In this document: positions 8,787-17,107 of the stretch, piece by piece
Numbering within the stretch: position 1 is the first letter of the stretch
How the letters are laid out: every line of letters begins with the position of its first letter
Source: Yoonia sp035117555
GTDB lineage: Bacteria; Pseudomonadota; Alphaproteobacteria; Rhodobacterales; Rhodobacteraceae
DNA: 64,000 bases
NCBI RefSeq assembly: GCF_035117555.1
Contig: NZ_JAYKPK010000004.1
Span: forward strand, 124,001 to 188,000
Direction of reading: 5' to 3'
Program-made: the position numbers and the translations under genes
Notes under the pieces: model-generated
Seen by the model: only the letters and a program-made list of their open reading frames with translations
The model's database searches: none
Told to the model about the DNA's origin: nothing

Positions 8787-9479
8787 ATGACACTGTTTGA
8801 TCATTTTGCCCTGCTGGGCCTGTTTGACGCCATTGCCGCGGCGCTGATCGTGCTGGTCTGGGCGGTGATCGGCTGGCGTATCGAACATCCCAGCGCCAAA
8901 CACCCCTCTGTCACGGTTCTGATGTCACAGCGGCGGCGGGACTGGATGAAGGTTTTCGTCACGCGTGAGCCGCGGATCTTCGACAGCCAGATTCTGGCTG
9001 GTCTGCGCGAGGCGACGGCGTTTTTCGCCTCGACCAGCTTTTTTGCCATCGGCGGTGTGCTGGCGCTGCTTGGCAATACCGAATCCCTGCGCGGTGTCGC
9101 GGCAGAGGTGAGTGATACGCAGGTGCCCGAACTGATCTGGCAGATGAAACTGGCGCTGGTGGCGCTGTTTCTGACCAATGGCTTTCTGAAATTTGTATGG
9201 GCGAACCGGGTGTTCGGCTATTGCGCCGTCGTCATGGCCTCTGTCCCCAATGATGCGACAGACCCGATTGCCTTTCCCCGCGCGGCGCAGGCGGCAGAGC
9301 TGAACATCCGCGCTGCGATGAATTTCAACCGCGGCCTGCGGTCGATGTATTTCGCACTGGCGGCCTTGGCCTGGCTTTTGGGGCCGCTGGCCTTGGTGAT
9401 CGCCACTTTTGCCGCCGCCTGGATGATCTGGGCGCGCGAATTCTCATCCACGCCGCGCAATGTGCTGTTGGGCGATTAA
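8787..9479 (+). CDS. DUF599 domain membrane protein, 230 aa
   Basis: Function unknown. Four hydrophobic segments can be seen: about 5-25 (FALLGLFDAIAAALIVLVWAV), 78-98 (FASTSFFAIGGVLALLG), 115-135 (WQMKLALVALFLTNGFLKFVW) and 195-215 (LAALAWLLGPLALVIATFAAAW). The conserved DUF599 part WMKVFVTREPRIFDSQILAGL is between the first two. Family members are about 220-240 residues, as here. It is divergent from glcD and converges on the next gene, with the two stop codons overlapping (9476-9479). Confidence 0.85.
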   Translation: MTLFDHFALLGLFDAIAAALIVLVWAVIGWRIEHPSAKHPSVTVLMSQRRRDWMKVFVTREPRIFDSQILAGLREATAFFASTSFFAIGGVLALLGNTESLRGVAAEVSDTQVPELIWQMKLALVALFLTNGFLKFVWANRVFGYCAVVMASVPNDATDPIAFPRAAQAAELNIRAAMNFNRGLRSMYFALAALAWLLGPLALVIATFAAAWMIWAREFSSTPRNVLLGD

Positions 9480-11545
9480 CGCCGCCCTTCGCGCAGCCAG
9501 GCGCCGAGGCTCAACAATCCGGCCAGCAGCAAAAACAGCCAGGCCGGGACCAAAGGCGTGATCCTGATGTCAGCGGTCTGAAACGCGCCGCGCGGGGTGA
9601 TCCCGATCCAGCCGCGCCCGGCGGCCAGACGGCCATCGCGCACGCTGCGGATATCGACCGGCCCGTCAGAGACTGGCATGATCCCGCCACGGGTGCTGTC
9701 GACCAACCCTGCCAACACATCGCCTGTGGCAATCGTCTGTTCAAATTCGCGCGGTGCGGCGGGGCCAAGTGCGACGACGGCGGTTTCTTCCCCGTCACCC
9801 AGCCGGTAAAGCCCGATTTCGGGCGCATCCCACAGGGTTTCAAACCGGCCCGGTGTGGTTTCTTCCAAGGTTAAAATCGTCTCACTCCCGTCGGGATGCG
9901 TCACCGTCACATCGCCGGTCGTGTCCGACAAGGTGCGGCGGATAATCCGCATCTGCTGGCCATTGGGGGCCACGGACAAGGCTTCTTCCTCCAGCTCCGG
10001 TTCGCGCATCATCCAATGCGCCAGACGGCGCAGCAATTCCAGTTGCGGCCCGCCGCCTTCATAGCCGCGATCCCAAAGCCAGGAATGATCCGAGGCCATC
10101 AGCGCCACACGGCCTTCGCCGACCCGGTCCAGCACCAACAGCGGCCTGTCGTCCAGACCCGACATCACGACATCGGCAGTGTCCGGCACGGTCACATCGA
10201 CCAGCCGGAACCAGCGGCCCCAGCCGGGGCCATCGCCGTCAGCCGCAGGGGGCGACAGATCATCCAGCCCCGCCGTCACCGGATGGCGCGCGCCCAGATC
10301 GGTGATCTGCGGGGTAAAGCCTTCTTCAAACACCCGCGCGCTCGGCGCGCCGGGCAGGATCGCGCCCAAGGGCGAGCGATAGATGCTTTCCGCCCCGCCA
10401 TATTCCGACCCGGAAGAGATCAGCACAGCGCCGCCTTGCTCCACATAATTGCGGATATTGTCGAAATAGGCATTGGGCAGGATACCCCGCCTGCGATAGC
10501 GGTCAAAGATGATCAGATCGAAATCATCGATCTTTTCCAGAAACAATTCCCGCGTCGGAAAGGCGATCAGGGCAAGCTCATCGACCGGCACGCCGTCCTG
10601 CTTGTCCGGCGGGCGCAGGATGGTGAAATGGACCAGATCGACAGCGGCGTCAGATTTCAGCAGATTGCGCCATGTCCGCTCGCCCGGATGCGGCTCGCCC
10701 GACACCAGCAAGACCCGCAGCCGGTCGCGCACGCCGTTGATCTGCACGACAGCGGCATTGTTGCGGTTGGTCAATTCGCCTTCGGCTTCGGGGATGGTGA
10801 ATTGCAGCACATTCATTCCCGCATGCGATAATTGCACCGGCACTTCGATATCGCGGCCCACCGGCACTGGCAGGACCATCGGCGCGTCACCATCGACCGA
10901 GACGGACAGATCGACGGTTTCGGTGGGCGGTGCTGCGCCCTGATCCTCGATCCGCAGGGTCAGGTTGAAAGTCTCGCCCAGAATGGCAAAGGCGGGCGCA
11001 TTGGACACGACAAGGCGGCGGTCCCAATCGTCTGGCTCGCCGGTCAGCAGCAGATGCATCGGTGCGGGCAGGGCAGGGGCGTTTTCCATATCATGGGCGC
11101 GACCGTCAGAGATCAGGATGATCCCGGCGATGCGCCCCTGCGGTTCTTCGGCCAAAGCCTGCGACAGGGCGGTCATCAGCGCCGTGCCCTGATCGCCGGG
11201 CGCGTCGCCCAAAGTCACCACGCGCATTTCGGTATTGGGCTGTCGTTCCAGCTCTGCCGTTATATTGGCCAAGGCCGTTTCATTCTGATCCGGCCTGCCC
11301 GCGATGCGCTGGCTGGCGCTTTCGTCGACCACGACCATGACGATATCGCTCAGCGGCGCGCGGTCTTCCTGTTGCAGCGATGGATTGGCCATGGCCGCGA
11401 GCAAGGCGATCCCCGCCAACCCGCGCAGCCACCATCCGGGCAACCGCCGCCAGATCGCCAGGATCACGGCCAGAACAACCAGTGCGGCCAGCACATAGAC
11501 CCCGATCAGCGGGATCAGCGGATCAAAAATCACTGTACCATTCAT
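9476..11545 (-). CDS. Membrane protein with VWA-like and glutamine-amidotransferase-like domains, 689 aa
   Basis: Last gene of the MoxR operon. Two transmembrane helices at the N-terminus (IPLIGVYVLAALVVLAVILAI; WLRGLAGIALLAAMANPS) precede a domain beginning DIVMVVVDESASQR, where DESAS resembles the DxSxS metal site of von Willebrand factor A domains. The middle part (LRVLLVSGEPHPGERTWRNLL..., about residues 280-520) looks like the class I glutamine amidotransferase-like fold found in such proteins; no nucleophilic Cys is obvious. A final helix (LVPAWLFLLLAGLLSLGAWL) anchors the C-terminus, so the bulk is probably periplasmic. Start MNGTVIF at 11545 is preferred over 11551. The biological role is not established. 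Confidence 0.82.
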   Translation of the reverse strand: MNGTVIFDPLIPLIGVYVLAALVVLAVILAIWRRLPGWWLRGLAGIALLAAMANPSLQQEDRAPLSDIVMVVVDESASQRIAGRPDQNETALANITAELERQPNTEMRVVTLGDAPGDQGTALMTALSQALAEEPQGRIAGIILISDGRAHDMENAPALPAPMHLLLTGEPDDWDRRLVVSNAPAFAILGETFNLTLRIEDQGAAPPTETVDLSVSVDGDAPMVLPVPVGRDIEVPVQLSHAGMNVLQFTIPEAEGELTNRNNAAVVQINGVRDRLRVLLVSGEPHPGERTWRNLLKSDAAVDLVHFTILRPPDKQDGVPVDELALIAFPTRELFLEKIDDFDLIIFDRYRRRGILPNAYFDNIRNYVEQGGAVLISSGSEYGGAESIYRSPLGAILPGAPSARVFEEGFTPQITDLGARHPVTAGLDDLSPPAADGDGPGWGRWFRLVDVTVPDTADVVMSGLDDRPLLVLDRVGEGRVALMASDHSWLWDRGYEGGGPQLELLRRLAHWMMREPELEEEALSVAPNGQQMRIIRRTLSDTTGDVTVTHPDGSETILTLEETTPGRFETLWDAPEIGLYRLGDGEETAVVALGPAAPREFEQTIATGDVLAGLVDSTRGGIMPVSDGPVDIRSVRDGRLAAGRGWIGITPRGAFQTADIRITPLVPAWLFLLLAGLLSLGAWLREGRR

Positions 11546-11612
11546 GGGCAAATGTCCCCGTTGCCGCCTGCCAGAGGCGTCATCTCATGACCATGCCGCC
11601 ACATGCAGCTTC

Positions 11613-11662
11613 GCAAAACCTTCCCCGCGGGGAAGACAGCAAAACCTTCCCCGCGGGGAAGA
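11613..11662. repeat. Tandem 24-bp repeat, each with a 16-bp perfect palindrome
   Basis: Two identical 24-bp units (11613-11636 and 11639-11662, 2-bp spacer). Each carries the perfect palindrome CTTCCCCGCGGGGAAG (11620-11635 and 11646-11661). Located in the only sizeable gap (196 bp) of the MoxR operon. Confidence 0.9.
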
Positions 11663-11675
11663 TTGCCTCGCTTTG

Positions 11676-11698
11676 TTTGAAATACTTCCGCCGGAGGC
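11676..11698 (-). repeat. Dispersed motif copy in the MoxR operon gap
   Basis: Minus strand GCCTCCGGCGGAAGTATTT followed by CAAA; same core as the copies at 20536, 22510, 35719 and 41170. Confidence 0.7.
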
Positions 11699-11720
11699 AT
11701 CAGATGTCGTGACATCTGAT
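11699..11720. promoter_or_regulatory. Perfect 10-bp stem hairpin/operator-like palindrome
   Basis: Positions 11699-11708 (ATCAGATGTC) are the exact reverse complement of 11711-11720, with a 2-nt centre. No T-run follows on either strand, so it may be an operator or an RNA processing/attenuation hairpin rather than a terminator. Lies 21 bp after the DUF4159 gene stop. Confidence 0.6.
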
Positions 11721-11741
11721 TAACCAAAATGAAACCCATAC

Positions 11742-14492
11742 TCATTGCCCCAACCGATCCAGCAGATCCGGCACATGCACCTGATCGGATTTATAATTCC
11801 CGGTCAGCACATGCATGATCAGGTTGACGCCAAAGCGCAAAGAAATCTCGCGCTGCTGTTCGCCTGCTGTGCCGCGCCCGACCGGGAACATCGGCGCGCC
11901 TGTCTCGGTCACTGCCCAGGCGCGCGCCCAGTCGTTGCCGCCGATCACGACTGGCGTGACCCCGTCATTGAGGTTGCGGAACGGCATGCCTTCGCCCGGT
12001 TCCGCTTGCATCGGTGCGGCTTCGACCCAGACATCGCGGCTGGCGTGGCGTCCGGGGAAATCCTGCAACAGATAAAATGTCCGCGTCAGCACGTGATCCT
12101 GCGGGATCGGTTCCAAGGGCGGGATATCGAGCGAGCGGGCAATCGCCTGCAACCGCGCACCTTCGGGCGAACCGGAGCCGAAGCGCGCGGTATCGGCATC
12201 GCGGGTGTCGAACAGGATCATCCCGCCAGATCGCAGATAGCGGTTCAGCTTGCCATAGGCTTCACGGCTGGGAAGTTCGGTCGCGGCGGTGATCGGCCAG
12301 TAGAGGAAGGGGAAGAAGGCCAGTTCGTCGGTTTCCAGATCGACACCCATCGGCGCGGCGGGTTCAATCGATGTGCGCCGGGTCAGAACCTGCGACAGAC
12401 CCAGCAAGCCTGCTGCAGTCACATCATCCACGGCGGGATCGCTGGTCAGGACATGGCCCAAAACCACCTCTGACGTCGCTTGCAACGCGAAATCATCCTG
12501 CGCCTTGGCTTGCGGTGCGACAAACAAGGCCAGCAGCAAAGCCGCCGCCACATCCGCGCGCGGTCCGCGCAACCGGCCCCCCACGGCGAGCGAGGCGATC
12601 AGATCGACCAGCAGCAGCGCCAGTGCGGCGGTCAGCAACCAGCCTTTCAGCGCGGTGGCGCGCAGCACATCCATGCCTTCGACATTGATCCGCGCGGGCC
12701 AGACGGCGGCTGACAGTGTGGTATCCGCGCCGATCACATTCACCGCGATCTGCCGGTCGCGTCCAGCGTAAAGCCCCGGTTGCAGATCGGGGCTTGCCAG
12801 AGCCTGCGCCAGAACCTCGCCCGGCACACCGGCCTGATCGCCCCCGTCCTGCAACCGGCCAAAACCATCCAGCAACCGGTCGGGTTGCCAGATTGTGCCT
12901 TCCAGTTCGGCGGCATCGGGGGCGACAGGGCGGGTCGAGACGGCCAGCCGTTCCAGCATCTGCACGAAAAGGCCGGACAAGGGCAGGCTCGACCATTCGG
13001 CATTGGCGGTGACATGGAACAGCACAACCTGCCCGTCACCGCTGAATTTGCGGGTGACCAATGGCGTGCCATCGGTCAATTGCGCGATCACACGCTCGGC
13101 CAAGGCCGGGTCAGGCTGCGCCATCACCTGACTGGTGACGGTGACATCTTCCGGCACGTCCAGCCCGAAAAACGGTGTTTCGGCGGCGAATGGGGCCAGC
13201 GTTTTCGGCTCCCCCCAACTCATTGCGCCGCCGACAGAACGGCCACCTTCGCGCAGACGCACGGGCAGCAGCGGGTCTTCTGACCCACGCCCCACATCGG
13301 ATGCTGCCAGACGCGGGCCTGCGAAACGCAGCAGCAGACCACCCGCCTCGACCCATTCGGCAATGCCTTGGGCTTCGATATCGGTCAGGATTGCGACATC
13401 GGCCAGCACGATGACGTCAGGATTGGCGAGCAGGATATCCTCCAGCGCGCCATCGATCAGATCGGCGGTGGGTTCCAACGCCTCGCGCAGATAGAAAAGC
13501 TGCGACAACAATTCCAACCCTTCACGGTCTTCGCGGCCAGAGATCAGCGCGACCTCACGTCGCCGCAACGCGTCATCGGTCAGGCTGACAGCTGCGGCGG
13601 ACCGGGTGCCGGTCAGTTCGAACCGGGTGATACGGTTGCGCAATTCGGGCGGCAGGATCATGGCGGTTTCGGCAACCTCCCCGCCCGCTGCAAAATTCAG
13701 CGGCACACTGGCCAGCGCACGTTCTACCCCGGCGGGGTCAAGGCCGATGGCGGTGACGGTTGTTTCGGATGCGGCACCGATGGGTGTGCGGGTGGCGCTG
13801 ACGCGCACTTCACCTTCCTCGAACCTTGCAGGGCGCAGGCCGGTGATCTGGCGCGGGGTCTGGAACACGGTCACAGGTCCGGCCTGTTCAAAGGCTGTCA
13901 GCAGATCCTCGCGGCCCGGATAATCCAGCCCGTCGCTGATCCAATAGGTCTCATGACTGCCTGCCTGTTCAGCGAAATACGAAGCTGGATCAACGGGTTG
14001 CCAAGGCTGCGGCTGGATATTGGGCAGGCGTTCCTGCCATGCATTCGGCGCGGCAAAAGGCAAAGATTCCGCCAATGGCAGGTCCGTCAGATTGACGACG
14101 GCAACACGCCGGTCATTGGTCGCAGCTTCGGACAGCAGCGCCGAGACCCGGTCCATCGTCGCTTGCCAAGCAGGGGCACCGGCCCATGTGCCGTCAATCG
14201 CGATCACCAGATCACCGCGCCCGTCGCGGGCCTGTTGCGGGTTCAGCGTGGGGCCGGCGAAGCCGATGATCACAGCGGCGACGGCCAGCAGGCGCAGCAA
14301 AAGCAACCACCATGGCGTGCGGTCTGATTGGCTTTCGGCGTCCTTCAGACCCAGGAGCAGCGCCACACCCGGGAACCGACGTTGCACCGGTGCAGGCGGC
14401 ACGGCGCGCAAAAGCACCCAGAGGATGGGCAGCGCGATCAGCGCGATCAACAGCAGGGGCGCGGTAAAGCCGATGGGTCCGAGCATCCACAT
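11742..14492 (-). CDS. DUF4159 / BatA-like membrane protein, 916 aa
   Basis: The N-terminus carries the BatA (aerotolerance regulator) domain with two helices (FTAPLLLIALIALPILWVLLRA; WWLLLLRLLAVAAVIIGFAGPTL), followed by a degenerate VWA region (DLVIAIDGTWAGAPAWQ). A second membrane section is near 650-690 (LKGWLLTAALALLLVDLIASLAV; VAAALLLALFVAPQAKAQ). The C-terminal about 220 residues are DUF4159 (ELAFFPFLYWPIT, LNRYLRSGGMILFDTRDAD). The start at 14492 overlaps the DUF58 stop as TGATG, indicating coupling; ATG 14486 is an alternative. Known only as a conserved partner of MoxR ATPases; the function is not defined. Confidence 0.85.
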   Translation of the reverse strand: MWMLGPIGFTAPLLLIALIALPILWVLLRAVPPAPVQRRFPGVALLLGLKDAESQSDRTPWWLLLLRLLAVAAVIIGFAGPTLNPQQARDGRGDLVIAIDGTWAGAPAWQATMDRVSALLSEAATNDRRVAVVNLTDLPLAESLPFAAPNAWQERLPNIQPQPWQPVDPASYFAEQAGSHETYWISDGLDYPGREDLLTAFEQAGPVTVFQTPRQITGLRPARFEEGEVRVSATRTPIGAASETTVTAIGLDPAGVERALASVPLNFAAGGEVAETAMILPPELRNRITRFELTGTRSAAAVSLTDDALRRREVALISGREDREGLELLSQLFYLREALEPTADLIDGALEDILLANPDVIVLADVAILTDIEAQGIAEWVEAGGLLLRFAGPRLAASDVGRGSEDPLLPVRLREGGRSVGGAMSWGEPKTLAPFAAETPFFGLDVPEDVTVTSQVMAQPDPALAERVIAQLTDGTPLVTRKFSGDGQVVLFHVTANAEWSSLPLSGLFVQMLERLAVSTRPVAPDAAELEGTIWQPDRLLDGFGRLQDGGDQAGVPGEVLAQALASPDLQPGLYAGRDRQIAVNVIGADTTLSAAVWPARINVEGMDVLRATALKGWLLTAALALLLVDLIASLAVGGRLRGPRADVAAALLLALFVAPQAKAQDDFALQATSEVVLGHVLTSDPAVDDVTAAGLLGLSQVLTRRTSIEPAAPMGVDLETDELAFFPFLYWPITAATELPSREAYGKLNRYLRSGGMILFDTRDADTARFGSGSPEGARLQAIARSLDIPPLEPIPQDHVLTRTFYLLQDFPGRHASRDVWVEAAPMQAEPGEGMPFRNLNDGVTPVVIGGNDWARAWAVTETGAPMFPVGRGTAGEQQREISLRFGVNLIMHVLTGNYKSDQVHVPDLLDRLGQ

Positions 14493-15358
14493 CAGCCTTG
14501 CCTTTCCAGCGCGCCATAGAGCCACAGCAGGGCTTGGGTTGCGGATTGGCCGGTGTGGTGGCTGTGAAATTGCCAGCCGGTGGTGCGGGCGAGGTGTTGT
14601 AGCTGATCTTTGCGCGCGGCGAGCCGGTCGAGATAGCGTGTTTTCAGATCGCGCGCGCGCAAAGTTTCATGCTGCATAGCGCCGGTCATCGATTGGAAAA
14701 TCGTGCGTCCGTCAAAGGGGAACGCCTCTTCCTGCGGGTCCAGCACCTGCAACAAGGCGCCGCGCACGCCACGGTCGGCAGCACGGGTCAGGGCGGCGGT
14801 GACGCCGTCGATATTGCCAAGGAAATCGCTGACGAAAAGCGCGCGGGAATGCGGCAGCATGCCTTCGGCATCGGGGGAGCCGTGGTCGTGCGCCTCATTT
14901 TCGGACAATATCTGGGCCATCTGCTGCAATTGCGCCGTCCCCCTTCGTGGCGGCAGGCGCAACCCGGTCAGCCCGACACGTTCACCGCCACGGTTGAGCA
15001 GGATCGCCAGCGCCATCGCGAGGGTGCGCGCGCGGTCAGCCTTGGTCACCTGATCCGAGGCGAAACCCATCGACGCGCCCTGATCGACCCACAGAATAAT
15101 GGATTGCGCGATCTGCCATTCCTTGTCCTGCACAAACCGCGCATCGGACCGGGCGGACCGTCGCCAGTCGATGCTGCGTGCGGCGTCATGACTTTGCGCC
15201 GGGCGATATTGCCAGAATGTATCGCCGACACCTGCCCGCCTGCGCCCGTGATCGCCCAGAAGAACGGTCGCGGCCAGATGTTCGGCCTCTGCCAGCAAGG
15301 GCGGCAGATGCGCCGCGAGGCTTTCCGCCTGCGACCGGAGCGTCAGCGGTGTATTCAT
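14492..15358 (-). CDS. DUF58 domain-containing protein, 288 aa
   Basis: Soluble VWA-like partner of MoxR ATPases. The DUF58 core is seen as DTFWQYRPAQSHDAARSIDWRRSARSDARFVQDKEWQ (in two parts: residues about 47-65 and 66-84), then IILWVDQGASMGFAS, where DQGAS takes the position of a metal-site motif. It overlaps MoxR upstream by 4 bp (ATGA) and the DUF4159 gene downstream by one base, so the three are tightly coupled. Family members are thought to be activated or assembled by MoxR; the target is unknown here. Confidence 0.9.
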   Translation of the reverse strand: MNTPLTLRSQAESLAAHLPPLLAEAEHLAATVLLGDHGRRRAGVGDTFWQYRPAQSHDAARSIDWRRSARSDARFVQDKEWQIAQSIILWVDQGASMGFASDQVTKADRARTLAMALAILLNRGGERVGLTGLRLPPRRGTAQLQQMAQILSENEAHDHGSPDAEGMLPHSRALFVSDFLGNIDGVTAALTRAADRGVRGALLQVLDPQEEAFPFDGRTIFQSMTGAMQHETLRARDLKTRYLDRLAARKDQLQHLARTTGWQFHSHHTGQSATQALLWLYGALERQG

Positions 15359-16362
15359 GCCGCCGCTGCGACCTGAGTGATCTGACCTGCGACCTGATCG
15401 ATCACGGATTGCACGTTTTCGCCGCGCGCGCGGGCGGCAAAGGACAAAGCCATCCGATGTTCCAGCACAGGCACGGCCATATTGCGCACATCCTCTGCCG
15501 AAGGCACCAGACGGCCATCGAGCAGGGCCGAGGCGCGCACCGTCAGCATCAGCGCCTGTGCCGCACGCGGGCCGGGGCCCCAGCTGACGCTTTGACGGAT
15601 GATGTCGGGTGCGGTCGCATCATCGGGGCGGCAGGCGCGCACCAGATCAAGGATCATGTCGAGGATGGTTTCGCCAACAGGCATCCGGCGCAGCAGCGCC
15701 TGTGCGGCCAGCAATTCCTGTGCGGTGAAAACAGCCGTCGCCTGCGCATCTTTCGCGCCGGTGGTGGCGATCAGGATATCGCGTTCTGTCTGCCGGTCGG
15801 GGTAGGGCACGTCGATCTGGACAAGGAAACGGTCCAGCTGCGCCTCTGGCAATGGATAGGTGCCTTCCTGTTCCAGCGGGTTCTGGGTGGCCAGCACGTG
15901 GAACGGCACACCCAAGGGGCGGTGCTGGCCTGCGATGGTGACCTCTTTTTCCTGCATCGCCTGCAACAGCGCCGATTGCGTGCGGGGGCTGGCGCGGTTG
16001 ATCTCATCCGCCATCAGCAACTGGCAGAACACCGGGCCTTCGATAAACCGGAAGGCGCGGCTGCCATCGGCGGCGGTTTCCAGCACTTCGGAGCCGAGGA
16101 TATCGGCAGGCATCAGGTCCGGCGTGAATTGGATGCGGTTGCCGTGCAGGCCCATGACGGTGGACAAAGCCTCGACCAATCTGGTCTTGCCCAGACCGGG
16201 CAGGCCGATCAGCACGGCATGACCGCCGCAGATCAGGGCTGACAGGGTCAGGTCGACGACACGGGTCTGGCCGATGAAACGCGCGGACAGGCTGTCGCGC
16301 GCCTGACCCAGTTTTTCGCCCAGCGTTTCGATCTGGCCGACGAGATCAGCATCCTGTGTCAT
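15355..16362 (-). CDS. MoxR family AAA+ ATPase, 335 aa
   Basis: Chaperone-like AAA+ ATPase. Walker A GLPGLGKTR (about 52-60), Walker B LLMADEINRA, sensor 1 VLATQNPLEQEGTYPLPEAQLDRF in two adjacent blocks, and arginine-finger region are all present, and the length is normal. The start at 16362 is preceded by GAGGGAAAG. First gene of a four-gene minus-strand operon (MoxR, DUF58, DUF4159, VWA/GATase-like), a layout widely seen in alphaproteobacteria and comparable to Bat operons. MoxR proteins usually help activate a metal- or complex-dependent partner. Confidence 0.95.
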   Translation of the reverse strand: MTQDADLVGQIETLGEKLGQARDSLSARFIGQTRVVDLTLSALICGGHAVLIGLPGLGKTRLVEALSTVMGLHGNRIQFTPDLMPADILGSEVLETAADGSRAFRFIEGPVFCQLLMADEINRASPRTQSALLQAMQEKEVTIAGQHRPLGVPFHVLATQNPLEQEGTYPLPEAQLDRFLVQIDVPYPDRQTERDILIATTGAKDAQATAVFTAQELLAAQALLRRMPVGETILDMILDLVRACRPDDATAPDIIRQSVSWGPGPRAAQALMLTVRASALLDGRLVPSAEDVRNMAVPVLEHRMALSFAARARGENVQSVIDQVAGQITQVAAAA

Positions 16363-16419
16363 GACTTTCCCTCACATAAGCTATATGTCTCATACGACCA
16401 GATAATCCGGGTGACCCCA

Positions 16420-17007
16420 ATGGCAAAATCCACGACCACACAAAAGATTGTAGGCCCCAGCGCCGAAAGTCTCGCGGCTAGCGCGCAGGCGGTGCAAAAA
16501 GGCGGATTGCCGCCGGTGCATCTGTGGAACCCGCCGCATTGCGGGCAGATTGATATGCGGATCGCGCGGGACGGGACCTGGTTTTACATGGGCACGCCGA
16601 TTGCGCGGCCTGCGTTGGTCAAGCTGTTTTCGACCATCCTGCGCCGGGATGGTGACGATTATGTGCTGGTCACGCCGGTGGAAAAGGTGGGGATCACAGT
16701 CGATGATGCGCCTTTTGTGGCGGTGGATGTGGACCAGCAGGGCGGCGATCTGACCTTTGAAACCAATGTCGGCGACAAGGTGACCGCCGGGCCGGACAAC
16801 CCGATCCGGGTGGTGCGTGACCATGAGACGGGTGAGCCATCGCCCTATGTGCTGGTCCGCGCCAATCTGGAGGCATTGATTGATCGCAAGTCGTTTTACC
16901 GCCTCGTCGATATGGGTGAAGAGGCGGAGCATGACGGCGCGCACTGGTTTGGCGTGCGGTCAAAAGGCGCGTTTTTCCCGATCATTCCCGCGGATGAATT
17001 GCCGTAG
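16420..17007 (+). CDS. DUF1285 domain-containing protein, 195 aa
   Basis: Conserved protein of unknown function. Visible family features: the N-terminal LPPVHLWNPPHCGQIDMRI, then RDGTWFYMGTPIARPALVKLF, and YVLVTPVEKVGITVDDAPF. Start chosen at ATG 16420 (MAKSTTTQK) with GGGTG about 7 nt upstream; an in-frame GTG at 16411 is possible. The gene is divergent from moxR. Its TAG stop (17005-17007) lies inside a 30-bp perfect palindrome of a dispersed family. Confidence 0.85.
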   Translation: MAKSTTTQKIVGPSAESLAASAQAVQKGGLPPVHLWNPPHCGQIDMRIARDGTWFYMGTPIARPALVKLFSTILRRDGDDYVLVTPVEKVGITVDDAPFVAVDVDQQGGDLTFETNVGDKVTAGPDNPIRVVRDHETGEPSPYVLVRANLEALIDRKSFYRLVDMGEEAEHDGAHWFGVRSKGAFFPIIPADELP

Positions 17008-17032
17008 GGTGCGTGATATCACGCACCCTACG
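17003..17032. repeat. 30-bp perfect palindrome (dispersed family, copy A)
   Basis: 15-bp arms CGTAGGGTGCGTGAT / ATCACGCACCCTACG with no loop. The DUF1285 stop codon TAG is inside the left arm. Related palindromes are at 18157-18178 and 60393-60420. Could form a terminator-like hairpin or act as a REP element. Confidence 0.9.
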
Positions 17033-17107
17033 ATAGTCGCACACGCGAATGTCACTGGTCTGTCCGGTGTCACGACTTATCCTTTCGTTTAAAAATAAGG
17101 ATATGCC

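Noticed and set aside
9896..10831. 311-aa plus-strand frame opposite the VWA/GATase-like gene
   Set aside because: Shadow of the minus-strand gene; the composition is rich in His, Arg and Gln and lacks any motif.
13368..14327. 319-aa plus-strand frame opposite the DUF4159 gene
   Set aside because: Shadow frame; no start context and no recognisable domain.
15178..16242. 354-aa plus-strand frame opposite moxR
   Set aside because: Shadow of moxR and DUF58, no motif.
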